DNA of 25,938 nucleotides from assembly GCA_002340985.1 (NCBI GenBank), contig DDNC01000014.1, positions 1 to 25,938 on the forward strand. Direction: 5' to 3'. This DNA comes from Firmicutes bacterium UBA2530 (lineage in GTDB: Bacteria > Bacillota > Clostridia > Tissierellales > Sedimentibacteraceae). Below, in pieces: positions 16,818 to 24,824 of the stretch (position 1 is the stretch's first letter; the number at the start of each line of letters is the position of its first letter). The position numbers were made by a program, and so were the translations under genes. The notes beneath the pieces were generated by a model. That model was given only the letters and a program-made list of their open reading frames with translations, was not told the origin of the DNA and made no database searches.

Positions 16818-17300
16818 TTAATTTTCGGGATAATTCAAATTTTCTTCCTTTAGATTACATATTACTTCTTTGTAAAATTTCGCAGCCTCATATTTTGCCA
16901 TGGGCATATTCATGTCAAGGTAGTTGCCGCAGGAACGTGGGTCTGCGCCTGGTATCTCACCTTCATAATTCATTATGAATTCAAACATTTCCTTTATAAT
17001 ACCAACAACGTCCTCTGATTTCAAATCTCCCTTGAATATGACATAAAGACCTGTTCTGCAGCCCATGGGTCCGAAATATATGGTCAATGTATCATATTGC
17101 TTGTGGTTCCTTAAAAATGTTGCTCCCAAATGCTCGATTGCATGAAGCTCCGCGGTATTGATAACAGGTTCATTGTTGGGCTCCTTCATTCTTATATCAA
17201 ATGTAGTGACCGTATTTTCTCCCACAATATCCTTTCTTGAAACATATATACCTCGTTTTAACAACAGGTGATTTACCTGAAAGCTTTCAATTTTTTTCAT
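16818..17300 (-). CDS. luxS: S-ribosylhomocysteine lyase
   Basis: LuxS splits S-ribosylhomocysteine into homocysteine and DPD, the precursor of autoinducer-2, in the activated methyl cycle. The iron/zinc site is HxxEH (H53, E56, H57) plus C124 in PRSCGNYLDMN. The catalytic Cys is C81 in GPMGCRTGLY. Length is 160 residues from the ATG at 17300, which follows GGAG by 6 bases; a TTG 12 bases upstream is less likely. No pfs/mtnN is nearby. It has its own good promoter. Confidence 0.96.
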   Translation of the reverse strand: MKKIESFQVNHLLLKRGIYVSRKDIVGENTVTTFDIRMKEPNNEPVINTAELHAIEHLGATFLRNHKQYDTLTIYFGPMGCRTGLYVIFKGDLKSEDVVGIIKEMFEFIMNYEGEIPGADPRSCGNYLDMNMPMAKYEAAKFYKEVICNLKEENLNYPEN

Positions 17301-17336
17301 CACAATCTCCAATCGTACAGTTGATGTGTTTTATTC

Positions 17337-17365
17337 ATTATACTATCTAAATGAGAGGTTGTAAA
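17337..17365 (-). promoter_or_regulatory. luxS: Sigma-A promoter of luxS
   Basis: On the minus strand: TTTACA (17360-17365), 17 bases, TATAAT (17337-17342). It is close to consensus. Confidence 0.75.
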
Positions 17366-17383
17366 ATATTTTTAAAAAAGTAC

Positions 17384-17422
17384 TTGATTTGTCGTAGTAA
17401 ATATAATATAATTACTACGACA
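17384..17422 (+). promoter_or_regulatory. padR promoter with overlapping palindromic operator
   Basis: TTGATT (17384-17389), 17 bases, TATAAT (17407-17412) forms a promoter. Between and over these elements lies a perfect inverted repeat: TGTCGTAGTAA (17390-17400) and TTACTACGACA (17412-17422), 11-bp arms around 11 bases. A further similar half-site, AGTACGACAG, is at 17428-17437. A dimeric winged-helix repressor bound here would block RNA polymerase, so this is most likely the PadR autoregulatory operator. Confidence 0.82.
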
Positions 17423-17466
17423 GATACAGTACGACAGGTGAAGTAAAATTATGAAGAGGTATATAT

Positions 17467-17796
17467 ATGATTAGCAGTGATGTAATTCGAGGCTACAATG
17501 ATACCATGATATTATATCTTTTGCTTGAAGAACCTTCATATGGTTATAAAATCTCCAAAAGAATCAGAGAATTAACAGAAGAGAAGTATGTTATGAAGGA
17601 AACGACATTATATTCCGCATTTAAAAGAATGGAAGCAAACGGATATATCAAATCATTTTCAGGAAGTGAAACAAACGGAAAACCAAGAACATATTACCAA
17701 ATAACAGAAATGGGGAAAAAGTATTACAAGGAAAAATGTGAAGAATGGGAAGTAACCCAAGACGTAGTTGGAAAATTTATAGCAAGGGAGTGTTGA
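17467..17796 (+). CDS. PadR family transcriptional regulator
   Basis: A 109-residue winged-helix repressor of the short PadR type (PadR-s2). The conserved start is YNDTMILYLLLEEPSYGYKISKRI. The recognition region has TTLYSAFKRMEANGYIKSF and the wing is NGKPRTYYQITEMGKKYY. It probably binds the palindrome overlapping its own promoter. The next gene begins one base after the stop and encodes a HAAS-domain membrane protein, the usual partner. The inducing signal is unknown, often cell-envelope stress or a drug in this family. Confidence 0.93.
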   Translation: MISSDVIRGYNDTMILYLLLEEPSYGYKISKRIRELTEEKYVMKETTLYSAFKRMEANGYIKSFSGSETNGKPRTYYQITEMGKKYYKEKCEEWEVTQDVVGKFIAREC

Positions 17797-17797
17797 T

Positions 17798-18757
17798 ATG
17801 AATACAATAAGAAATTATCTTGAAAATTTATTTTTAGGCTTACCACATACAGAAGATGTAAACAGAGCAAAAAACGAATTGTCAGCAATGATGGAAGATA
17901 AATACAATGAATTGAAGGAAAGTGGCAAGACAGAAAATGAAGCTATCGGAATAGTAATATCTGAATTCGGCAATCTGGATGAATTGAGTGAAACATTGGG
18001 AATCAAGCAGATTATAGAGAATAAGACAGAGATTCTCCGGATTTCGTATGAAGAGGCACAGAATTATATAGAGGACTCAAGGGCAATAGCTTCAAAAACA
18101 GCAATGGGAGTGTTTCTTTGTATAATGTCGCCTGTCATCTTGATGCTCTTATTAGGATTAGGGGAACTTAACTACATTAGTATTAAGGAAGATTTGTTGA
18201 TAGCCGCGGGATTGGTGGCTCTAATAAGCTTAGTGGCTTTAGGGGTGCTGCATTTCATTAAATTTTCAAGCAAGCTTGAAAAATATGATGAACTTAAGTC
18301 GGAATTATTTGAAATTGATTACAAAACAGAGCAAATGGTTTTAAATGTTAAGCAACAGGATGAGGAATCTTACAAATCAGCTGTAAGCATATCGATTGTA
18401 TGCTATATTCTTAGTGCACTGCCGATTCTTACTATTCCTCTTATATTTGAAGCAGATGGACTTGGGACAATATCCGTGGCACTTACCCTGACGATTGTTG
18501 CATTCTCCACCTACAATATAATAAGTAAAAGCAGCGTTCATGAAGCGTGCAATGTACTTCTGCAGCAGGAAGATTATTCTGTCAAAAAGAAGTCCAACAA
18601 AACACACCAAGTCGTATCCAGCGCATACTGGTCCGTAATTGTCGCTGTTTATCTCGGATACAGCTTTATTACACACAATTGGGCAATATCCTGGGTTATC
18701 TGGCCGGTAGCAGGAGTGTTATACAGTGGCATAAATGCTATTACAAGTGACAGATAA
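17798..18757 (+). CDS. HAAS/DUF1700-type membrane protein, PadR partner
   Basis: A 319-residue protein with an N-terminal alpha-helical HAAS (permease prefix) domain, about residues 1-90. It contains the characteristic DKYNELKESGKTENEAIGIV and EFGNLDEL segments. About six membrane helices follow, in two groups (about 105-160 and 195-315), separated by a soluble helical stretch. HAAS domains are found coupled to PadR regulators and are thought to relay membrane signals to them. It is translationally coupled to padR and ends at a strong terminator. Confidence 0.82.
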   Translation: MNTIRNYLENLFLGLPHTEDVNRAKNELSAMMEDKYNELKESGKTENEAIGIVISEFGNLDELSETLGIKQIIENKTEILRISYEEAQNYIEDSRAIASKTAMGVFLCIMSPVILMLLLGLGELNYISIKEDLLIAAGLVALISLVALGVLHFIKFSSKLEKYDELKSELFEIDYKTEQMVLNVKQQDEESYKSAVSISIVCYILSALPILTIPLIFEADGLGTISVALTLTIVAFSTYNIISKSSVHEACNVLLQQEDYSVKKKSNKTHQVVSSAYWSVIVAVYLGYSFITHNWAISWVIWPVAGVLYSGINAITSDR

Positions 18758-18767
18758 AAAGGGCTAT

Positions 18768-18825
18768 ATTAAGCTCAGAAAAGCAGCATCAACCATAAGC
18801 TGATGCTGTTTTTTATGAGCTTAAT
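18768..18825. terminator. Nested hairpin terminator between the HAAS and toxin genes
   Basis: The inner stem is CAGCATCA (18784-18791) and TGATGCTG (18801-18808), followed by TTTTTT on the plus strand. An outer 10-bp stem, ATTAAGCTCA (18768-18777) and TGAGCTTAAT (18816-18825), encloses it. The outer arm touches the toxin stop codon, so it may also serve the convergent toxin-antitoxin transcript. Confidence 0.85.
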
Positions 18826-19143
18826 TCAATATAGATATTTGTCAATGTCCATAGTTCCATACAGGAAACGTCGTATTTCCATTACATCATCTATGACTAC
18901 ATAATAAACTACGTAATTTCTGATATAAATGCGGTAATACGGGTGTTTTCTTTTCTTAATAGAATGGTATGCTTCAAATGCCAAAGGATTTGAGAGCCGT
19001 TTCAAGATTGCGGCTTCTACATCATCTACAAGACGGATGGCCGCATTTGAATTTTTCAAAATGTGTGTAATGTAATTGACCGTTTTTATTAAGTCTTGTT
19101 CAAATAATGGAAGGTATCGGAGTTTATATTTCCTGTTTTCCAT
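18826..19143 (-). CDS. RelE/ParE family toxin
   Basis: A 105-residue toxin of the RelE/ParE superfamily. It begins with basic KYKLRYLPLFEQDL, has the two-helix segment with LKNSNAAIRLVDDVEAAIL, then NPLAFEAYHSIKKRKHPYYR and the strand pair YIRNYVVYYVVIDDVMEIRRFLYG. Whether it cuts mRNA at the ribosome or poisons gyrase cannot be decided from sequence alone. Its ATG lies inside the last 20 bases of the antitoxin gene, a typical coupled arrangement. It looks intact. Confidence 0.88.
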   Translation of the reverse strand: MENRKYKLRYLPLFEQDLIKTVNYITHILKNSNAAIRLVDDVEAAILKRLSNPLAFEAYHSIKKRKHPYYRIYIRNYVVYYVVIDDVMEIRRFLYGTMDIDKYLY

Positions 19144-19393
19144 TTATCATACCTCTGACATGGTCAAAAACAACTTTGTGTGAAAAGCGCTCATCAGTAG
19201 ATTCTGCGACTTTATCAGCTTCGTCTAATTTTTTTTCAATATCTTCTGTAAGTCTTGAGTATTGTTCTAAACTCATAACTACCATAGCACCATAACCGTT
19301 TTTGGTAAGATAGACAGGTTCTCCTTCGTTTACAATTTCCTCAATTTCCGGAAACTTGTTCCGAAGATCAGAAACAGGGCGTATTTGAATCAT
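19124..19393 (-). CDS. Phd/YefM family antitoxin
   Basis: An 89-residue antitoxin. The DNA-binding N-terminal domain (about 1-50) has IRPVSDLRNKFPEIEE, EGEPVYLTKNGYGAMVVMS and LEQYSRL. The acidic, probably disordered C-terminal part binds the toxin. The ATG follows AAAGGAG. The antitoxin comes first and overlaps the toxin gene by 20 bases, as usual in type II systems, and probably represses the operon. Confidence 0.9.
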   Translation of the reverse strand: MIQIRPVSDLRNKFPEIEEIVNEGEPVYLTKNGYGAMVVMSLEQYSRLTEDIEKKLDEADKVAESTDERFSHKVVFDHVRGMINGKQEI

Positions 19394-19760
19394 AGATTAC
19401 TCCTTTCGCGTTTTAATATCTTAATTTTATCATAATATTATTAAAATTACAACTTTAATTTAACTTTTAAACACTAATATTTGCAGGATTCATAAGTCTG
19501 GTTGTTCATCATTATATTATGAATCTGTACTACGTAACGGTGGCGGATACAATATATAAAGGATTAAACCTCAAACCTTGCTAATGCGTATAAATTTTGT
19601 ACTTCTATGGAATCTTACAAAGCTTTAACAAAGGAAAAACGCATAGGGCAAATAAGCGAAAAAATATTTGTTTACATCACGAAATATAAAAATTCGGTTG
19701 AAGATAAAGTTCATAAAAAATTGTAAGTGCACAATACAAAATATTTTTTTGGAGAAAAAG
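19394..19760. other. AT-rich region between the toxin-antitoxin and defence operons
   Basis: This divergent region should hold the promoters of both operons, but no clear -35/-10 pair stands out. GATTCATAA (19487-19495) and TTATGAATC (19517-19525) form a 9-bp inverted repeat with a 21-base loop. A 39-codon open frame (19607-19726, starting MESYKALTKEKRIGQ) has no ribosome site and may be a gene remnant, since its frame stays open upstream to 19568. Nothing else was identified. Confidence 0.4.
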
Positions 19761-21631
19761 ATGTTAAAGAAGTTAGCGTTAGATAAGACTAAAGAATATG
19801 AGAAACATATAGCTTTAGAGGAAATATCGGAAATGTTAGTGAACTTCGCTAAAGGATTGTCACATCATTCAGCAATTGGAGCGGAGCAGGGAGATATTGA
19901 TGGGTGGGATGATTTTGTCATTGAAACCAAGGATAAAAGTAAGGTTTATATTCAAGTTAAAAGACAAACAACAGATTTTTCTACAGATGCAATTGTAAGA
20001 GATAGATATATAAAAGGGAAAAGAGAGGGGGAATTAAAAGACTTATCTGTTCTTGACGAAGCATTTAAAAGTCTTGCAGACATAACAATAGATGACAGAC
20101 ATAAGTTGGATCAATTCTGGTTAGTGTTGCCAGAAACCAAAAGCAAGGACTTGAAATAAGAAATCTAAGAAGTTTTAAGGAGAGTATAAAAAAAGATGTT
20201 ACGACAGCGACTGGAATGGAAGAACAGGCTAAAACAGATAAACATACAAATGATATATTTTTATGGCTTACAACATGGTGTGGTTTTAAAGACTGGCATC
20301 ATATTATAAAATTATTTGATATTTTAAGATTAAAGGCATTTGAGTTTGAAGATGATATCAAGGAGCGTACATTAAGAAAATTAAAAGAAGTTTTTATGGA
20401 ATCAAAAATTGAAATTGTTCAAAGCTTGATTTTAAGTTATATTGATAGTAACTCAACATATTCGGGTGCTTTCAAACCACGTCATTTGCTTGGTGAACTT
20501 CAAGATTATATACGTCCCGAATTTGAGAGATGGTCTATGTTTAAAACTAATGGAAGGTGGTGGACAATATCAGGAACTCATGACCTTGAGAAAAACGAAG
20601 AGATCGAGAAGCCAACTGTTGTAATAAGTAAATTATGGAATAACTCATGTGCTACTGTTAATTCTATAAAAATTTGCGGGAATTATAGTGATGATTGTAT
20701 GTTAAATAGTTTAATGAGGCTTTCTTTGCATTTTTTAGGAAACAATCCCTTTTGCTCAAATAAGACAAAATGGGAAAATTCGTTGGAGAATAAAACAGGA
20801 AAGACACTTGGAATAAGTGAAAATGACTTTGATACTCTAATGATACTAAGTTTATCAGATGACACATATAGCGTAAGTGAGTCAAGAAACTTAAATTTAA
20901 TAGATGAAATTGAAGATTATGCATCACAGCTTAATGATGAGATGTATAAAATTACGTTTAATAATGTTGATGACGATATATCGAAGAAAATTAAAGATAT
21001 GTCTAAAAGTAACCTAAGATCAGAAATAGAATCAAGGTGGAATGATTGGAAGAATGAGTTAAAGGATGATACAGGAAGACAAAGAGAATTATTTTCGAAA
21101 ATACTCCGACCGAATGCAGAGGGAGAGATAATTTCCGCTGAAATAAGATCTGGGCTAAAAACGGTAAAATTGTTGAGTAGAGCTATATTTATGCTGTTGA
21201 TACTCTCTGTATGTTTGAACGAAGGAAAAAACAAAGGATTCGATGTTGTAACAGATGAACTAAGGATGAAAGCGATAGGGCTTGCTTATTGGAGCGGACC
21301 GTCAGATTGTTCAAGAAAAGTGGTAAGAATTGATTATCATAAGCATATGTATAAATTACTGGCAAATGAAACAGAAGAAATTATTGTTTTATCGAACTCT
21401 AATGTATCTGCAAATAATCTTCTTGAAGACAGCTTGACTGGAGAAGCAGAACAGGTCGGCTTATTAACAGAGTGTAAAAGACCGAAATTACTGATAACTT
21501 ATGATAGTTATTTTGAGCGGTTAGTTGAAAAAGGGGACATTTCATGCTTGTCAAGGCATTTGAAAGAAAAGATATATACCTATGATAAATGTATTACGGA
21601 TTCAATCAAAAACGTGGCAGGCGGTGTATAA
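19761..21631 (+). pseudogene. lmuA: Lamassu-type nuclease effector (Cap4/DUF4297-like), frameshifted
   Basis: The first gene of a three-gene defence operon. The N-terminal part resembles the Cap4/DUF4297 nuclease: GLSHHSAIGAEQGDIDGWDD gives D50/D51, and YIQVKRQ gives the Q65-x-K67 core of a PD-(D/E)xK fold. The frame stops at TAA 20157-20159 after 132 residues. The adjacent frame carries on directly with GLEIRNLRSFKESIKKDVTT and runs to 21631. One missing base in the A-run at 20145-20146 restores an unbroken protein of about 623 residues (SKGLEIRN). The long C-terminal half is helical, has no motif I know, and probably binds the ATPase-LmuC complex. The ATG at 19761 follows GGAG. The stop overlaps the next ATG by one base. 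A programmed frameshift is less likely, because the ATPase gene is also broken. Confidence 0.72.
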
Positions 21632-22236
21632 TGAAATTTAAAAAGATTAATGAGATTGTAAGATGTATGATAGATGGACGTTATCAACTTGAAGATGATA
21701 CTAACTTTTGTGATAGTTTATTGTATTTTGCACATGATGCAAGTATTAGTAAGCAAATTATCAGGATTAAAAGGATTAATACTGGTGCAATATATTGGAA
21801 GACATTAGTTTTTGTCGAGATTGAATGTTCTGATGAAAAAGAAGTTAGAACTGAGGTTAAGAATGTAATTAATGAGATAGCTTTATTAAAGCAATATCTT
21901 TTGGGAACAGAAAATGTTGACTTATATCTTTTTTTAGCTTTTAGCAATTATAGCAATTCGGAAGAATGTCTTAGAATAGAATCAACAGAAGGAATATGCC
22001 GCAAATATGTATTGATGCCTGATGAAGATATGGAGAATTTTTTTAAAAGAACATTTTTGCATAAAGTTTTAGAGGATAACAGTAAAATAGATGGTCAAGA
22101 TCCGATAGAAAGGGCTTTTAATAGTATTAATAAAGATAAGGTTTTGTTAGACGAAGAAAGCCAAAAAAAGTGGATGGATCATTTCTTGAAATATTCAGGT
22201 AGCGAATTAGCTGAAAAACTTATTTGTGAGGATTAA
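21631..22236 (+). CDS. lmuC: Lamassu/ABC three-component middle protein
   Basis: A 201-residue soluble protein lying between a Cap4-like nuclease gene and an SMC-like ATPase gene. This position and size fit LmuC, the middle component of ABC three-component systems, which bridges effector and ATPase. Recognition rests mainly on context; segments such as ETEC-like VFVEIECSDEKEVRTEVKN and YLFLAFSNYSNSEECLRIES are consistent but not diagnostic. The ATG overlaps the effector stop (TAATG), indicating translational coupling, so the longer frame from 21589 is rejected. The gene has no frameshift, yet both partners are damaged. It ends 2 bases before the ATPase gene. Confidence 0.62.
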   Translation: MKFKKINEIVRCMIDGRYQLEDDTNFCDSLLYFAHDASISKQIIRIKRINTGAIYWKTLVFVEIECSDEKEVRTEVKNVINEIALLKQYLLGTENVDLYLFLAFSNYSNSEECLRIESTEGICRKYVLMPDEDMENFFKRTFLHKVLEDNSKIDGQDPIERAFNSINKDKVLLDEESQKKWMDHFLKYSGSELAEKLICED

Positions 22237-22238
22237 GT

Positions 22239-24434
22239 ATGGTACGAATTGAAAAAATAAAAATTAATAATGCAAGAAGACTTGGGAAAAGCGTAGATAT
22301 AGATTTTGGAGAAGGTGCAACAATTATTCTTGCCCCTAATGGTACGGGAAAAACAACTATTTTTGAATGTATAGAGTTAGCTATAACGGGTGAAATCAAT
22401 CGTATTAAAAAGTCTCCGTCAGCTATAGTGAAAGACGGCTACAATGAAATGAATGTAGAATTATGTTTTACTGATGATCAATCATATAAGATAGCATACA
22501 ATAAAAATATCGGAGTTAAACAATTAGGTGATGACCTCAAACGAATATTAGATATAGGCAGCGATGTGTCAATTCCGCATATGTTTAGGATGACACATCT
22601 ATTTGAACAGCATAGTAAAAATTGGCTTGTCGAATGTGATGAAAATGAGGCAGGTGCGTTATTAGGAAAATTACCAGTGAGCAGAGATTTGCAAATTATT
22701 CTTTCAAAGCGAACATCACTTCTTAGAGCTGTTAATGTTATGGAAAGCAGGGCAAAAGAGGAATCTGAGATCGCTGAAAATACTCTCAAAAAATTTGAAG
22801 AGTTAATCCTCAAAAAAGAGCAACTAAGTACAGATACACCAGAACATTCTTTGGATGAAATAATTATAGAGCTTAATTCAATATCAAAGGTGCTTAGTAC
22901 AGGCGGCTACGATAAAGAACAAGATGCAAAGAATGTAAGCTTATATCTGGAAGCTTTAAAATCAGATCTTACTCAAATAGTTGACAAAAAGAAAGCACAA
23001 ATTGATGATTTAATTGTTTTGAAAGAAAGAATGAATTTTTTTAATCAAAATTCTCTGGAATTATCAAATAAAGAAAAGATAGTGAATGAATTATCTGAGA
23101 ATGAAAATAAATTTAAAGTTGATGAAGTGCAGTGCAGGCGGAAAATAACATTAATGAACTTAATAAGGGCATTTTAGATTTAAAAGAAGAAGTTTTAGGT
23201 TATGAGAGTTTGGCAACAAAATTTAATGAACTTAAAAAGTATAAGGAAAATTTTATTTGAAAATAAATTAAAAAATGTGAATGATAAATTAGAAATAAAA
23301 AAGGGGTTTTACAATAAGCAATGCAAGTATCTTAGCAATAATGAAAAAATAAAAGATGGGCATAAATTAATTGATGAAACCATTAAAGAAAAAAAAGAGC
23401 GTTTTTTATTGCTTAATGAAAGAAAAGCTTACCTAAAAGAATGGGAGAAATTATTCTTAGAAACTCAAAACTTAGGTAAGAAGCTTTTGGATCATGAGGA
23501 AAATAAAGGGCATCTTATTAAGGATATAGAGTCAAGTGACGAAAAAGAAAAAGAGTCAAAAGCAAAATATGAGGAAATAAAACAAAATCTTGAAAATTTG
23601 AATAGTGCTTCAGAGGCTGTGCAAAATGCTGTAAGTGACATTAGAAAACATTTGCATAAGAGCCAGATAAATTGTCCCGTTTGCCAAGCTGAATATTCTC
23701 ATGAAGAACTTACTAAACGGATAGAAAAATCTTTAAGCTCCATGAATCCAATGATTACAGATGCAATTATACGAGAACGTTCAGCATATGATGAATGGCA
23801 AAAAAATTTGAAAGAACGAGTTGACAGCATAAATAAATTAAGCGATATTATAGGGAAAATCAAAACTATTAAGGATGAAATTGTAAACAACAAAAATAGG
23901 ATTGATTATATACGATTAACTTATTATCAAGGGAGTGAAGATCCAAAAGAGGCAGAAGAATATTTGGAAAAGGAATGTGAAGAAATTTCTAAGACACTCA
24001 AAGAATTGGATAATGAAAAGTGTTTAATGAAAAAGGAAGTAGATATCAAGTATGCTAATAAGGTTAATTTAGATAAGATAGAAAATGAGCGAGTTATTAA
24101 AGTGTTGTACAAAGAAGTTAACGGTTTAGCAAATGACATCGATTGTGAAGAAAATAAGATTGTAAATTTAGAGAATGAGTTAAATGGTGTAAACGAAGAT
24201 GATATATCAGTTAAAAAGGAGCTCTCAAAAATCGAAGTTGATATAGCTGAAAGTAAATTGGCGGAAGCGAAAAGAAATTTGATACAAACCAAAGAAAAAA
24301 TCAACCAATTAAAAAGTAGGATTTTGGATGAGGAAGAGTTAATTTCTAACATGGAGATGCAACTTCGTGTAGTAGCTGATTTTATTTCAGTACCTGACTT
24401 CCTGGATAATTCTGCAGGCAAGTTTCTTTCCTGA
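22239..24434 (+). pseudogene. lmuB: Rad50/SMC-like ATPase of the Lamassu system, broken and truncated
   Basis: The N-terminal ATPase lobe is clear: Walker A is APNGTGKTT (32-40) and the Q-loop Gln is Q124 in HLFEQHS. A long coiled coil follows, with a zinc-hook CPVC (23673-23684) as in Rad50, then a second coiled-coil arm. Three lesions are visible. A TGCAG duplication at 23128-23137 shifts the frame; removing one copy gives VDEVQAENNINELNKG in one run. An extra T in 23256-23258 gives TGA; removing it rejoins KKYKENFIENKLKN. Finally, the protein stops at 24434 after the second arm, with no ABC signature, Walker B or D-loop, and these are not found downstream. The product cannot be a working ATPase. 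The ATG is 2 bases after lmuC. Confidence 0.82.
23128..23137 (+). repeat. Frameshifting 5-bp tandem duplication
   Basis: TGCAGTGCAG is two copies of TGCAG. Deleting one copy restores the reading frame across the ATPase gene, so this duplication is the probable cause of the frameshift. It is not a homopolymer error. Confidence 0.75.
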
Positions 24435-24824
24435 ATTATTGGAGAGATGATCGTCGGGGTTTTCATATATAACTGCGATGGAATCCTAAGAGATCGACAG
24501 GTATGTTGTGCCGCAATACTTGTACATGTTTTTGTAGTATAAATTATAATTTTAATATTATGAAAAATTCATGCGACCAATTATTAAGTTATTTATATAG
24601 AGACTATACTCATTCACGAGTTAAAAAATACAATATGTAAATAAGGATAATACTAAGATACGAGGTTGAAAAATAAAATGTATTAATATATAATATTAGC
24701 TAAACGGACATGATTGTGCATTTTAGAAACTATTTAAGGTGCAAGGGATATTTTAGGGTATTCTATGAAATCGATTTAATCAAACTGTTTTTGAGTAAGA
24801 AATAAAGATAATTGAGGTGTTTTT
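24435..24824. other. AT-rich region after the truncated ATPase gene
   Basis: No gene is supported here. A 32-codon open frame starting near 24448 (MIVGVFIYNCDGILRDR) has no family resemblance. The missing C-terminal lobe of the ATPase is not present in any frame. No insertion-sequence ends, target duplication or sigma-54 (-24/-12) site was seen. A deletion endpoint or island border may lie close to 24420-24440. Confidence 0.5.

Noticed and set aside
19668..19760. Longer start for the nuclease gene upstream of 19761
   Set aside because: There is no ribosome site at 19668, while GGAG lies 6 bases before the ATG at 19761, and the extension is not family-like.
23202..24434. Treating the second half of the ATPase as a separate coiled-coil gene
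   Set aside because: No ribosome site precedes 23202, and removing two small lesions joins it continuously to the N-terminal ATPase part.
24448..24546. 32-codon open frame MIVGVFIYNCDGILRDR...
   Set aside because: It is short, without a clear ribosome site or family resemblance.
24435..24824. Sigma-54 (-24/-12) promoter or insertion-sequence end
   Set aside because: No TGGCAC-N5-TTGCA-type site and no terminal inverted repeats or target duplications were found.
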